Positions 16,102-25,340 of a stretch of DNA of 54,937 nt are shown in pieces. The translations under genes were made by a program, and so were the position numbers. The notes under the pieces were generated by a model, which ran no database searches, was not told the DNA's origin, and saw only the letters and a program-made list of their open reading frames with translations. The stretch's first letter is position 1. Every line of letters starts with the position of its first letter. The stretch is from Acidimicrobiales bacterium (GTDB taxonomy: Bacteria; Actinomycetota; Actinomycetes; Mycobacteriales; QHCE01): positions 1-54,937 of the forward strand of contig QHCE01000025.1 of NCBI GenBank assembly GCA_003243955.1. The letters run 5' to 3'.

Positions 16102-17658
16102 CTACGAACTAGCAGCATCAGCGGTGCGGCGATGCTGTTCGAGTTGATGCTTTCCTAAGCGGTCTTTACCCGGAATGTCAATCGGATACACGCCGTCAAA
16201 ACACGCCCGGCAGAGCCGAGAGGCTGGCTGGTCGGTTGCGGCAATCAGACCCTCCAACGAAACGTAGCCCAGCGAATCGGCACCCACAGATTTCCGAATT
16301 TCATCAACACTAATCCCATTAGCGATGAGCTCAGCGGGGCTGGCGAAATCGATACCATAGAAGCACGGCCATTTCACCGGTGGCGAAGAAATTCGAATAT
16401 GAACTTCAAGGGCACCTGCCTCTCGCAACATTCGCACTAAAGCGCGCTGCGTATTGCCGCGCACAATCGAATCGTCAACAACTATGAGGCGTTTACCTCG
16501 AATAACGTCCCGCAACGGGTTGAGCTTGAGCCGAATGCCCAACTGCCGGATGCTTTGCGAGGGTTGAATGAACGTCCGTCCAACGTAGGCATTTTTCACC
16601 AGTCCTAGGCCATATGGAATTCCGCTCTCCTGGGCATATCCCACTGCTGCCGGCGTGCCGGACTCTGGCACCGGAATCACCAAATCGGCATCCACGGGAC
16701 ATTCCCGGGCCAAGGTGCGACCCACTTCCACCCGAGCCGCATGCACGCTTCGACCCGACAGCGTGGTGTCAGGACGCGCGAGGTAAACGTATTCGAACAG
16801 ACAGCCCTTCGGCGAGGGCGGCGCGAAATGCGCTGACCGCAGCCCGTCGGCATCGATCGCCAACAGCTCACCTGGCTCGACCTCGCGCACAAACGAGGCA
16901 CCCACGATGTCGAGCGCGGCGGTCTCACTTGCCACCACCCAACCGCTCTCTAGCCGCCCCAACACCAGCGGACGCACTCCGTGCCGATCCCGAGCCGCAT
17001 ACAGCGTCGTTTCGTCCATGAAAACGAAACTGAAGGCACCCTGTAGCTCCGGAAGTAGCTGCAGGGCCGCGGCGTGAATGCCGGCGGCACTGTCAGCCAG
17101 CAACGCTGTCACGAGCGCGGTATCGCTCGTGGAAACCGGGCCACCGTCGGTCAAGTTACGGTCGGCAACCCGCTTGGCCAGCTGGGGCGTGTTCACTAAA
17201 TTGCCGTTGTGGGCTAGAGCGACGGTCGTGCCAGAGGGGGTGGAGCGCAGCGTAGGTTGCGCATTCTCCCATACCGAGGAACCAGTCGTAGAGTAGCGAG
17301 TGTGACCGATCGCCAAGGTGCCGTTGAGTGAGGCCAAAGTGGACTCGTCAAACACCTGAGCCACCAGACCGAGCTCTTTAAATACCACCAACCTGGCACC
17401 ATCGCTTACCGCTATACCCGCGGCTTCCTGCCCTCGGTGTTGTAGCGCGTACAGCCCGAAATATGCGAGCTTGGCAACCTCACCACCTGGCGACCAGACG
17501 CCAAAGACACCACACGCGTCTTGCGGGCCTTTGTCGTGGGGGTCGAGATCGTGAGTGAGTTTGCCGTCACCTTTGGGCACATGCCCATCATAGTTGACAG
17601 CGCTCACTTTTGGGCCGTCAGTGACGAGATTGCATCCATTCGCCAAATATGGTTTCAT
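16102..17658 (-). CDS. purF: Amidophosphoribosyltransferase
   Basis: First committed step of purine synthesis, PRPP plus glutamine to phosphoribosylamine. N-terminal Ntn glutaminase domain: the nucleophile is C49 in DACGVFGVW, exposed after removal of a propeptide, followed by LYALQHRGQEAAGIAV and HTRYSTTG. The C-terminal phosphoribosyltransferase domain shows the PRPP loop KRLIVVDDSIVRGNT. C-terminal cysteines (RLCRACFDG) may belong to an Fe-S cluster as in Bacillus PurF. The start at ATG 17658 is not backed by a clear ribosome site; an in-frame GTG about 18 codons in is an alternative. Confidence 0.95.
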   Translation of the reverse strand: MKPYLANGCNLVTDGPKVSAVNYDGHVPKGDGKLTHDLDPHDKGPQDACGVFGVWSPGGEVAKLAYFGLYALQHRGQEAAGIAVSDGARLVVFKELGLVAQVFDESTLASLNGTLAIGHTRYSTTGSSVWENAQPTLRSTPSGTTVALAHNGNLVNTPQLAKRVADRNLTDGGPVSTSDTALVTALLADSAAGIHAAALQLLPELQGAFSFVFMDETTLYAARDRHGVRPLVLGRLESGWVVASETAALDIVGASFVREVEPGELLAIDADGLRSAHFAPPSPKGCLFEYVYLARPDTTLSGRSVHAARVEVGRTLARECPVDADLVIPVPESGTPAAVGYAQESGIPYGLGLVKNAYVGRTFIQPSQSIRQLGIRLKLNPLRDVIRGKRLIVVDDSIVRGNTQRALVRMLREAGALEVHIRISSPPVKWPCFYGIDFASPAELIANGISVDEIRKSVGADSLGYVSLEGLIAATDQPASRLCRACFDGVYPIDIPGKDRLGKHQLEQHRRTADAASS

Positions 17659-17968
17659 GGCCAGTATGCAGATCTCGCAGCTTTCCCGGTCGTTTCAGCT
17701 CGACGCCGACGTAGCAGCCTCCTGTATGTGTTGCATGTCCGCCGCATGTTGTTGTCGCCGTTAGGCGTTTACTACCGCAAACCTTAGTAGCGTGCGGCTT
17801 CGGTTGGCAGTTATAGCCAGCTACGTGCTTTCTTTAAGAGTCGCAGTGCCGCGGTAAATATCACAATTCGCGCTGCATGCGAGCTCCACCCATTCCGCTT
17901 CGTCATTTGCGCCACGCTTGGACTGCCTTGGCGCCAGTGCGCCCTTCTTCGCGTATTACAGGACTATC
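17659..17968. other. Intergenic region upstream of purF
   Basis: About 310 bp between the divergent purF and hypothetical genes. Short open frames exist but none has codon usage or a recognisable product. It should contain the purF promoter on the minus strand. I see no clear operator, riboswitch or repeat. Confidence 0.35.
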
Positions 17969-18748
17969 GTGAGTCTCACTTCCTACCTCAACCACCTTGA
18001 CGAACAACGCAGAGCTGATGTCGTTTCCGGATTAGAAAAGCTACCTACCGACGACCGAGCCGAGCTCACCGCTTATTTAGAGCGACTAGGTAGGCGCATC
18101 GAACACGAAAATAGATTCGCCGAAACGTACTTTTTCGCTCCCCCTGTTTGGCCAAGCAGTGCCCTAGGTGAAATCGCCAATAGATGGGCCGATCCGGCAC
18201 TGCGACACATGCTGCTGCTCCACCAGAATTACCTCACTGCAAGCGGGGCCGCGGTCCCAATTTATCGAGAATTCAGCGGAGTATCAGATGTGTGGGCGGT
18301 GCGGATTCCGGGCGGCTTCGTCGGTGAGCTTGACCTAAGCCGCTCAGTCGCGCTGCGGGTACTCGGCGATGAGCCGCTATTGGTTAACGGAGAGCTCCCG
18401 CAAATATCTGAGAAGACGCAGATGCCCGAGGCGGTAGTGCTCGACGGTATTGAACCAAAGATGTTGGACGCGACCGCCGCAACCGAGGTAGTGGCATTGC
18501 TGGTGGCCTCACCAGCGCTCGTGGACAGCAAAACTAAAGAGGGGCGATTGGCGAACCGTCAGTGGTCGGTGGACCATCCGTGGCTGGTAGATCAGCGCGC
18601 TCCCACTACCACAGCCCAACCAGCACCGAGGAGAGGTCGGCACGGACCCCGCTCTGGGTTAGCCGGCCATCCCGGATTGCCGCAGGCCAGCTCAGCTGTC
18701 CCGTTGCCACCAACAGCCACGTCACGGGATCAGTCTCCACCACGTTAG
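17969..18748 (+). CDS. Hypothetical protein with doubtful C-terminus
   Basis: About 259 residues from GTG 17969 (an upstream frame opens at 17918). Residues 1-200 look like a real protein: helical N-terminus (LTSYLNHLDEQRRADVVSGLEKL), then FGELD-like strands. The product is not recognised. From about base 18600 the frame runs opposite the sterol-carrier-like gene, and the translated tail becomes a low-complexity Pro/Arg/Ser stretch. The natural end is therefore probably near 18600, and the last 45 or so residues may be read-through after a lost stop or a frameshift. Confidence 0.5.
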   Translation: MSLTSYLNHLDEQRRADVVSGLEKLPTDDRAELTAYLERLGRRIEHENRFAETYFFAPPVWPSSALGEIANRWADPALRHMLLLHQNYLTASGAAVPIYREFSGVSDVWAVRIPGGFVGELDLSRSVALRVLGDEPLLVNGELPQISEKTQMPEAVVLDGIEPKMLDATAATEVVALLVASPALVDSKTKEGRLANRQWSVDHPWLVDQRAPTTTAQPAPRRGRHGPRSGLAGHPGLPQASSAVPLPPTATSRDQSPPR

Positions 18749-19004
18749 GCGGCGTGCCGCGCCGGTGAGTAGGAGCCTGAAGCGCCGCTGGATTGTTTGG
18801 ATCACCGCGCTGGGTCGTATCGCACTGCACAGCCCCGTACGGTGGCACGCGCACCTCCACGGCGCGACCGGGTGCTTTGCGGGCTAGCGCATGCAGTAAA
18901 TGCAGCACCGCTGCCTGCAAAGTCACGGGATCAGGGCGTTCGCCCGCATCCAGCGCTCTCAGCGCCGCGCGCAGCGCATCCGGGGCGACTACTGACCTAG
19001 GCAT
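18606..19004 (-). CDS. Sterol-carrier-like conserved actinobacterial protein (Rv0807-like)
   Basis: A 132-residue protein whose second half (RVPPYGAVQC, then RRGTPPNVVETDPVTWLLVATGQLSW and SGVRADLS) matches the actinobacterial sterol carrier (SCP2-like, MDMPI-related) family found between purF and purL in Mycobacterium (recalled as Rv0807). The chosen start is ATG 19004; upstream in-frame codons run through the two palindromes and are not convincing. Role unknown; the fixed link to purine genes is conserved. It converges on the hypothetical gene at 17969, overlapping its end by 143 bp. Confidence 0.8.
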   Translation of the reverse strand: MPRSVVAPDALRAALRALDAGERPDPVTLQAAVLHLLHALARKAPGRAVEVRVPPYGAVQCDTTQRGDPNNPAALQAPTHRRGTPPNVVETDPVTWLLVATGQLSWPAAIRDGRLTQSGVRADLSSVLVGLW

Positions 19005-19023
19005 GCGCCCCCTTATGCCTCCC

Positions 19024-19097
19024 GACAACTTGGCACAAGTTGTCCTCCCACTAGCACGAGGTCCTGGGGTCCTCCCGACAACTTGGCATAAGTTGTC
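19024..19097. promoter_or_regulatory. Two direct copies of a 21-bp palindrome
   Basis: Two near-identical palindromes, 19024-19044 and 19077-19097, each have arms GACAACTT and AAGTTGTC around a 5-base centre (GGCAC and GGCAT). They lie in the same orientation with starts 53 bp apart, about five helical turns, and both are preceded by CCTCCC. They lie between the purL stop (19126) and the start of the sterol-carrier-like gene (19004). They could be a double operator for that gene, or a dispersed intergenic repeat; similar palindromes are common in actinobacterial intergenic regions as far as I recall. Confidence 0.6.
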
Positions 19098-19125
19098 ATC
19101 AAGAGCACGCAAGAATCAACGCTGC

Positions 19126-21393
19126 TTAGCGTAAGGCAGTGGGAACTGTGGCGTGCGCGCTAGCCAGCTCATCCAGATTCAGCGTGAATTGATGGTGCAG
19201 CTCCAGCTGTGCGGCAGCGGTAACTACGCCAAGCGCGGCGTAGGGTACCGCTTGCTGTGCGCATAGCTGCCGCAGCTGAGTGACTGCGTTGTCTGGCACA
19301 CATACCAGTGCCCGAGCACTAGACTCTGAGAACAACTGCATGAATGCATCCGCGCCGGGTGGCAGCTCAATATAAGCGCCCCGCCGGCGATATAGGCAGG
19401 CCTCGACCAGCGCTTGGGCTAGGCCGCCGTCGGAGAGATCGTGCACACCAGTGAGCAGTCGCGCCGCCCCGGCATCGGTTAGTACCGCGGCTAAAGCCGC
19501 CTCGGCGGCAAAATCCACCACCGGCGGAACACCGCCCAGGTGCTGATGCGCAACCCATGCCCATTCAGAGCCAGACACCTCGTCGCGGGTCTGCCCCAAA
19601 AGCACGATGGCGTCGCCAACATTTCCCAGCCCTGATGGAATCCGCTTGGTGACATCAGCGCTCACACCCAGCACCCCGATCACGGGGGTGGGGGAAATCG
19701 GCGTCTCGCCAGTCTGATTGTAAAAACTGACATTGCCGCCAGTCACTGGAATTCCTAGCGTGCGGCAGCCGTCAGCGAGCCCACTCACAGCTTGCTCGAA
19801 CTGCCACATCACTTCCGGGTCTTGTGGGCTACCAAAGTTCAGACAGTTCGTCACAGCGATTGGCCGGGCACCGCTGGTGGCCACGTTGCGATACGCCTCG
19901 GCGAGCGCAAGCTGCGCCCCGGCGTAGGGATCGAGCCGGGCGTAACGGCCGTTACCATCAACAGCTAGTGCGATGCCGCGCTGCGTCTGCTCGTCAATGC
20001 GCAGCAGGCCCGCGTCGGCCGGCTGGGCGAGCACAGTGTTGCCGCCCACGTATCGGTCGTATTGCTGCGTTACTGGTTTCCGGCTGCATAGATTAGGGCT
20101 GGCGGCCAGAGTCAGTAGCGTGTCTCGAAGCTCGGTAGCACTATGCGGTCGCGGAAGCTTACCTGCATCATCGGCGCGTATCGCGTCGAAATCGGCCGGG
20201 CGACGCATTGGCCGCTGATACGCCGGGCCTTCGTCGGCCAAGCTGGCCGGCGGCACATCTACCACCGCTTCACCGTGCCAGGTGATCACCAAGCGTTCTC
20301 CGTCGGTGATCTCGCCGATTAGAGTCGCGTGCACGCCCCAGCGTTGCGCCAACGAAAGCACCAACGCCGCGTCACCTGGGCGCACGATAGCAAGCATCCG
20401 CTCTTGGGATTCACTGGCCAAGATCTCGTGCGGGAGCATGCTGGCTTCCCGTAGCGGTACTCGCTCGAGATGCACCCGCATCCCGGAGCGGCCAGCGGCG
20501 GCGGTCTCAGTCGTGGCACAGGTGAGTCCAGCTCCACCGAGGTCTTGGATTCCCACCACGAGCTCGCGTTCGAAAAGCTCTAAACAACACTCAATGAGCA
20601 GCTTCTCGGTAAACGGGTCCCCTACTTGAACGCTGGGCCGTTGCGCCGCGGTGTCTTGATCAAAAGCGGCGCTGGCCAGCACCGACACGCCGCCGATGCC
20701 ATCGCGCCCGGTCTTGGCACCCAGCAGCACAACAAGGTTACCGACGCCCCTAGCCGCGGAGCGCTGAATCCGGTCAACCGGCATCACGCCGACGCAGAGC
20801 GCATTTACCAGCGGATTCCCTTGATAGCAAGGATCAAAAACGACCTCTCCGCCAATGTTGGGCAGGCCCAGACAATTGCCATATCCAGCAACGCCGGCGA
20901 TGATCCCGTTGGCCACCCGCGCAGTGTCGGGCGCCTCAGGAGCACCAAAACGCAGCGAATCCATCACAGCTACCGGGCGAGCGCCCATGGTCAAAATGTC
21001 GCGGACGATTCCGCCGACGCCAGTGGCGGCACCTTGATACGGCTCGACGTAGCTAGGGTGATTGTGGCTCTCGATCTTAAATGTCACCGCAAGGCCGCCA
21101 CCCACATCGATCACGCCAGCGTTCTCCCCCATGCCAACGAGCAGGGCATCGGACGCGGGCGCTTTCTCGCCAAACTGGCGCAGGTGCACCTTGCTGGACT
21201 TATATGAGCAATGCTCACTCCACATCACCGAGTACATTGCCAGCTCAGTCTGGGTAGGGCGGCGTCCTAGGATTTGGTGGATGCGGGCATATTCGTCGTC
21301 TTCCAGGCCCAGCTGCGCATACGGTTGAGCCTGATCAGCAGTCTGGCTGGCTAGCGTCACGGTGTCTATGACGTCGACGGAACCAGAGCTCAT
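19126..21393 (-). CDS. purL: Phosphoribosylformylglycinamidine synthase subunit II
   Basis: Small-type PurL (755 residues), the ATP-dependent synthetase subunit that works with PurQ and PurS to make FGAM. Features: [16 protein letters not shown] near the N-terminus (about 53-68), [39 protein letters not shown], and the duplicated second half with [15 protein letters not shown] and [11 protein letters not shown]. Its ATG overlaps the end of purQ by 4 bp, so purS, purQ and purL are one coupled operon, giving equimolar subunits. Confidence 0.96.
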   Translation of the reverse strand: MSSGSVDVIDTVTLASQTADQAQPYAQLGLEDDEYARIHQILGRRPTQTELAMYSVMWSEHCSYKSSKVHLRQFGEKAPASDALLVGMGENAGVIDVGGGLAVTFKIESHNHPSYVEPYQGAATGVGGIVRDILTMGARPVAVMDSLRFGAPEAPDTARVANGIIAGVAGYGNCLGLPNIGGEVVFDPCYQGNPLVNALCVGVMPVDRIQRSAARGVGNLVVLLGAKTGRDGIGGVSVLASAAFDQDTAAQRPSVQVGDPFTEKLLIECCLELFERELVVGIQDLGGAGLTCATTETAAAGRSGMRVHLERVPLREASMLPHEILASESQERMLAIVRPGDAALVLSLAQRWGVHATLIGEITDGERLVITWHGEAVVDVPPASLADEGPAYQRPMRRPADFDAIRADDAGKLPRPHSATELRDTLLTLAASPNLCSRKPVTQQYDRYVGGNTVLAQPADAGLLRIDEQTQRGIALAVDGNGRYARLDPYAGAQLALAEAYRNVATSGARPIAVTNCLNFGSPQDPEVMWQFEQAVSGLADGCRTLGIPVTGGNVSFYNQTGETPISPTPVIGVLGVSADVTKRIPSGLGNVGDAIVLLGQTRDEVSGSEWAWVAHQHLGGVPPVVDFAAEAALAAVLTDAGAARLLTGVHDLSDGGLAQALVEACLYRRRGAYIELPPGADAFMQLFSESSARALVCVPDNAVTQLRQLCAQQAVPYAALGVVTAAAQLELHHQFTLNLDELASAHATVPTALR

Positions 21394-22064
21394 GCCACCA
21401 GCCTTTGCAGTACGGAGGTGAAGAACGGCAGCCCATCGGCTGATGGACCGGTCAGCGGATCAATTGCATGCTCGGGGTGTGGCATCAGGCCCACCACGTT
21501 TCCGGCTGGGTTGCTGATTCCTGCGATGCCACGCGCGGCGCCGTTGGGGCTTTGACCGAAATAACGGACCACCACCCTGCCCTCTGCTTCCAACTCATCA
21601 AGCGTTGGGCTATCGGCCACATAACGGCCCTCGCCGTGCTTGAGTGGGATCACCACAACCTGGCCAGGCTGATAGCCTTGAGTCCAGTCGGTGCTGGTGC
21701 GCTCCATGATCAGCTGCTGATCCTGACATCGAAACCGCTGGTGATCGTTGCGGGCCAGTGCGCCGGGCAGTAGATGCGCTTCGCAGAGCACTTGGAATCC
21801 GTTGCAGATACCCAGCACCGGCAGCCCGGCTGCTGCCTGCTCAATAACCAGACGCATCACGGGCGCGAACCGGGCGATCGCACCGGCACGCAAATAGTCA
21901 CCGTAGGAGAAACCGCCGGGTAGCACCACAGCATCAACTCCGTGCAGATCGGCGTCGGCGTGCCACAAACCCACCGGCTCGGCCCTCGCGGCGGCCACCG
22001 CGCGCAGTGCGTCGCGATCGTCGAGCGAACCGGGAAACGTGACAACCCCTACCCGAACGCTCAT
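21390..22064 (-). CDS. purQ: Phosphoribosylformylglycinamidine synthase, glutaminase subunit
   Basis: Class I glutamine amidotransferase of 224 residues that supplies ammonia to PurL. The nucleophile is the Cys in [12 protein letters not shown], with the partner His-Glu in [11 protein letters not shown] near the C-terminus. N-terminus: [19 protein letters not shown]. It overlaps purS by 4 bp at its start and purL by 4 bp at its end. Confidence 0.96.
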   Translation of the reverse strand: MSVRVGVVTFPGSLDDRDALRAVAAARAEPVGLWHADADLHGVDAVVLPGGFSYGDYLRAGAIARFAPVMRLVIEQAAAGLPVLGICNGFQVLCEAHLLPGALARNDHQRFRCQDQQLIMERTSTDWTQGYQPGQVVVIPLKHGEGRYVADSPTLDELEAEGRVVVRYFGQSPNGAARGIAGISNPAGNVVGLMPHPEHAIDPLTGPSADGLPFFTSVLQRLVA

Positions 22065-22336
22065 CGGGGTCGGCCGGTGTCTACTACATCGTCGTCTTCT
22101 ATCCGCAGCACGAAGTCTTCAATCACCGGATTGGTCAGCAAGCTGGCCGCGATACGCTCGATATCGGTACGCTGCGCAGCTGTGAGTACGCCATCGATTT
22201 CCAGCTCAAAGCGTTTGCCCTGCCGCACACTTCGCACGCCAGCACAGCCCAACGTGGGCAGCGCTTGCGCAATGGCTTGACCTTGCGGATCCAAAATTTC
22301 GGGCTTGGGCATTACGTCGACGACGACGCGGGTCAT
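22061..22336 (-). CDS. purS: Phosphoribosylformylglycinamidine synthase subunit PurS
   Basis: Small bridging subunit of FGAM synthase (91 residues from ATG 22336). [22 protein letters not shown] and the C-terminal [11 protein letters not shown] are the PurS signatures. The ATG at 22336 is chosen over the upstream ATG at 22357 because GAGGAG lies about 10 bases before it and homologues begin there. First gene of the purSQL operon. The roughly 220 bp upstream to purB hold no recognised gene and should carry the promoter. Confidence 0.95.
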   Translation of the reverse strand: MTRVVVDVMPKPEILDPQGQAIAQALPTLGCAGVRSVRQGKRFELEIDGVLTAAQRTDIERIAASLLTNPVIEDFVLRIEDDDVVDTGRPR

Positions 22337-22560
22337 AAGGGATAGCTCCTCGTTCAAAGGTCAACAGACAATGAGACATAACCGGTGCCAGTCGGAAACA
22401 CGATTAACTTATCTCTTCCAGGAACATCACCTCCCCGTCACCGGTTTACAGTAGCGTGCTCGTGCCTGCCCCATGGTGCTTTTAGTTAAGCGAAGTAGGA
22501 GAAGAGACTGTGAACTCTACTTCTTGGGGTGCGCCAGCGAGCCATGTTGCCCTGCCATGC

Positions 22561-23979
22561 TTATAGCAGTGATCCTGGCGTGTAGCTGGCGGCTTGGGGG
22601 TTGGCGGTCAGAATCGGTTCGATCTGAGCCACTACGGCAGCTACCTGCTCGGCCGCTGCGCCGGTGAGTGAGAGTGGGTCAGCGAGTACCGCCTCCAACT
22701 GCGCCCGAGACAGCGGCAGGCGAGGGTCGCCCGCCAGCGCGCCGATCAGATCGCGGTCCTGGCCCTCGCGGGCGCCCAGGGCCGCCGCCACCGAGTGTTC
22801 TTTGATGATCTCGTGGGCGCGCTCCCGACCAAGTCCGGCGCTCACCGCCGCCAGCAGCACCTTCGTGGTGGCCAGGTATGGCAGGTAGCGCGCAAGCTCG
22901 GCACTAATCACCGCCGGAAATATCCCAAATTCATCAAGCACCGTGATCGTAGTGTTGAACAGGCCATCCGCGGCGTAGCAAGCATCGGGCAGCGCAACCC
23001 GCCGCACCACTGAACATGACACGTCGCCTTCATTCCACTGGTCACCGACCAGCTCGCTAACCATCGACAGGTAGCCCCGCAACACGACGGCAAGGCCGTT
23101 GATCCGCTCACAGGAGCGACTGTTCATCTTATGCGGCATGGCGCTGGAGCCCACCTGCCCTGCACGGAACCCCTCGGTTACCAGCTCATGCCCGGCCATG
23201 AGCCGAATTGTGGTGGCCAGATTGGCCGGGGCGGCACTGGCCTGCACCAGCGCGGCGAGCACATCGAAATCCAGCGATCGGGGATACACCTGACTCACAC
23301 TGGTCAGCACGGAATCAAAGCCCAAGTGCCGCGCCACCCGGCGCTCAAGCTCGACGAGTTTGGCTCGATCGCCACCGAAGAGCTCGAGGATATCCGCGGC
23401 GGTGCCCACTGGGCCTTTAATTCCACGTAACGGGTACCGCTCGATCAACATTGTTATCCGGTGGTAAGCCACTAGCAGTTCCTGCGCCACCGTAGCGAAC
23501 CGTTTACCGAGTGTGGTGGGTTGCGCGGCGACATTGTGACTGCGACCAGTCAGCACTAACGCGGCATGCTGGGCGGCAAGCTCCGCCAGCCGGGCCAAAG
23601 TGGCAATCATCCGGTCGCGGAGCAACAGCAGAGCGTCACGCAACTGAGCCTGCTCAACGTTCTCCGTGAGGTCCCGCGAGGTCAGACCTTTGTGGATCTG
23701 CTCGTGTCCAGCGAGAGCGTTGAACTCCTCGATGCGCGCCTTTACGTCGTGCCGGGTGCGACGCTCCCGCGCAGCGATCGACTCGAAGTCCACCTGTTCG
23801 GCCACAGCCTCGTAGGCGGCGATCGCACCTTCTGGTACGTCAACCCCAAGCTCATGCTGCGCGCGCAGTACCGCGATCCACAACCGGCGCTCGGCAATGA
23901 TTCGGCGCTGTGGGGTGAAGATCGCGGTCATCTCCGGCGAGGCATATCGCGACGCGAGCACGTTCGGGACCATTGTCAC
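22561..23979 (-). CDS. purB: Adenylosuccinate lyase
   Basis: Splits SAICAR and adenylosuccinate, releasing fumarate, and so acts twice in purine synthesis. 472 residues, the usual length. Fumarase-superfamily signature GSSAMPHKMNSRSCERI (flexible loop with catalytic Ser) lies in the middle; N-terminal RYASPEMTAIF and TSRDLTENVEQ are characteristic. Its ATG overlaps the last codons of purD by 4 bp, so purD and purB are a coupled pair. Confidence 0.96.
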   Translation of the reverse strand: MTMVPNVLASRYASPEMTAIFTPQRRIIAERRLWIAVLRAQHELGVDVPEGAIAAYEAVAEQVDFESIAARERRTRHDVKARIEEFNALAGHEQIHKGLTSRDLTENVEQAQLRDALLLLRDRMIATLARLAELAAQHAALVLTGRSHNVAAQPTTLGKRFATVAQELLVAYHRITMLIERYPLRGIKGPVGTAADILELFGGDRAKLVELERRVARHLGFDSVLTSVSQVYPRSLDFDVLAALVQASAAPANLATTIRLMAGHELVTEGFRAGQVGSSAMPHKMNSRSCERINGLAVVLRGYLSMVSELVGDQWNEGDVSCSVVRRVALPDACYAADGLFNTTITVLDEFGIFPAVISAELARYLPYLATTKVLLAAVSAGLGRERAHEIIKEHSVAAALGAREGQDRDLIGALAGDPRLPLSRAQLEAVLADPLSLTGAAAEQVAAVVAQIEPILTANPQAASYTPGSLL

Positions 23980-25253
23980 CGCCGCGCACCTGCAGCGAGC
24001 ACCCCGTCGATCGCCGCCGCTGCAATATCGCGGCGGAAATGCGCTCCGTCGAAGGTGATCGTGGACGCGGCACGGTATGCCCGATCGCGCGCTTGAGCCA
24101 GGTCTCCCCCCAGACCCGTTACCGCGAATACGCGGCCCCCGCTAGTGATGAGCCGCTTTCGATCATCGCGAGTGGTGCCAGCATGAAATATGTGTACGTC
24201 ATCAACGGCTTGATCCGCGCTCGCAAGGAAGCCGGGAATTTCCTCGCCGGAGTGCGTATCGGTGGGGTAACCGCGTGAGGCGAGCACCACAGTGACCGCG
24301 GATTCCTCTCGCCACCGCGGCGCAGGCTGTTGGGCGAGCGTTCCGGTAGCCGCGGCGTGTAGCAGACTAGCCAGTGGAGTCGCAAGTAAGGGCAGCACGG
24401 CTTCAGCTTCAGGGTCACCGAAGCGAGCGTTGAACTCCACGACTTTGGGCCCGGCACTGGTAAGCGCGAGACCGACGTAGAGCATGCCCGAAAATGGGAT
24501 GTCCGCCTGGCGCAGCTCAGTGAGCGTAGGGTGCACCACACTGGACATCATCTGCTCGGTAAACCCTGATGGCAGCCATGGCAGCGGGCAGTAAGCGCCC
24601 ATTCCGCCAGTGTTAGGGCCAGCATCACCGTCGCCGAGGCGTTTGAAGTCCTGCGCTGGCAGCAAGGGCACGGCCGTAACGCCATCGGTGACTACCTGCA
24701 ATGACACCTCTGGGCCATCTAGATACTGCTCGATTACGACGCGCTCGCACGCCATGGCGTGGTTGAGTGCCACGTCACGATCGGTGGTGACCACCACTCC
24801 TTTGCCCGCGGCCAACGCATCGTCTTTCACCACATATGGCGGCCCAAACTCACCGAAAGCTTGGGTGGCTTGCGCCATGGATGAGCAGGTGCGAGACACC
24901 GCGGTAGGAACGCCAGCTTTGTGCATGATCTGCTTGGCGAAGGACTTTGAGCCTTCTAGCTGAGCCGCGGCGGCGGACGGCCCGAAACAGGCGACACCGG
25001 CTTGTCGCACCGCATCTGCTGCCCCCGCCACCAGCGGAACCTCGGGTCCAATCACTACCAGGTCGGCGTTCCAGCGGCCCGCCAACCGCGCAATCTGCTC
25101 CGGGCTGGAAAGCTCGACCGGCGCCAACTCGGCAAGCTCAGCGATACCAGAGTTGCCGGGGGCACAGCATAACGCTGTGACGGCGGGGTCCACCGCGAAT
25201 GTGAGGCACAACGCATGTTCGCGGCCACCACTGCCGATCACCAAAACGCGCAC
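23976..25253 (-). CDS. purD: Phosphoribosylamine-glycine ligase (GAR synthetase)
   Basis: Second step of purine synthesis, an ATP-grasp ligase of 425 residues from GTG 25253. RVLVIGSGGREHAL is the N-terminal signature; DLVVIGPEVPLVAG, AAGKGVVV, and VVEFNARFGDPEAEAVLPLL (metal site) are also present. The frame is open further upstream to 25322 but those residues come from the hairpin at 25267-25324, so GTG 25253 is preferred. No clear Shine-Dalgarno lies before it: the message may be leaderless or start within the hairpin loop. Confidence 0.95.
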   Translation of the reverse strand: MRVLVIGSGGREHALCLTFAVDPAVTALCCAPGNSGIAELAELAPVELSSPEQIARLAGRWNADLVVIGPEVPLVAGAADAVRQAGVACFGPSAAAAQLEGSKSFAKQIMHKAGVPTAVSRTCSSMAQATQAFGEFGPPYVVKDDALAAGKGVVVTTDRDVALNHAMACERVVIEQYLDGPEVSLQVVTDGVTAVPLLPAQDFKRLGDGDAGPNTGGMGAYCPLPWLPSGFTEQMMSSVVHPTLTELRQADIPFSGMLYVGLALTSAGPKVVEFNARFGDPEAEAVLPLLATPLASLLHAAATGTLAQQPAPRWREESAVTVVLASRGYPTDTHSGEEIPGFLASADQAVDDVHIFHAGTTRDDRKRLITSGGRVFAVTGLGGDLAQARDRAYRAASTITFDGAHFRRDIAAAAIDGVLAAGARR

Positions 25254-25266
25254 GATATGAGGGTAC

Positions 25267-25324
25267 GGGTGGCATCTGTGGGGGCTAGGCGCAGGTACCC
25301 GCCAAGCCCCCACAGATGCCACCC
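25267..25324. terminator. 20-bp perfect hairpin between the NlpC/P60 gene and purD
   Basis: A perfect 20-bp stem, 25267-25286 pairing with 25305-25324, with an 18-base loop that can itself close by a few pairs. It begins 17 bp after the P60 stop codon and ends 13 bp before the purD GTG. The likely role is terminator of the P60 transcript. It is unusually close to the purD start and has no T-run, so an effect on purD translation or mRNA processing is also possible. Confidence 0.65.
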
Positions 25325-25340
25325 GCCAGAACTCCAGACC

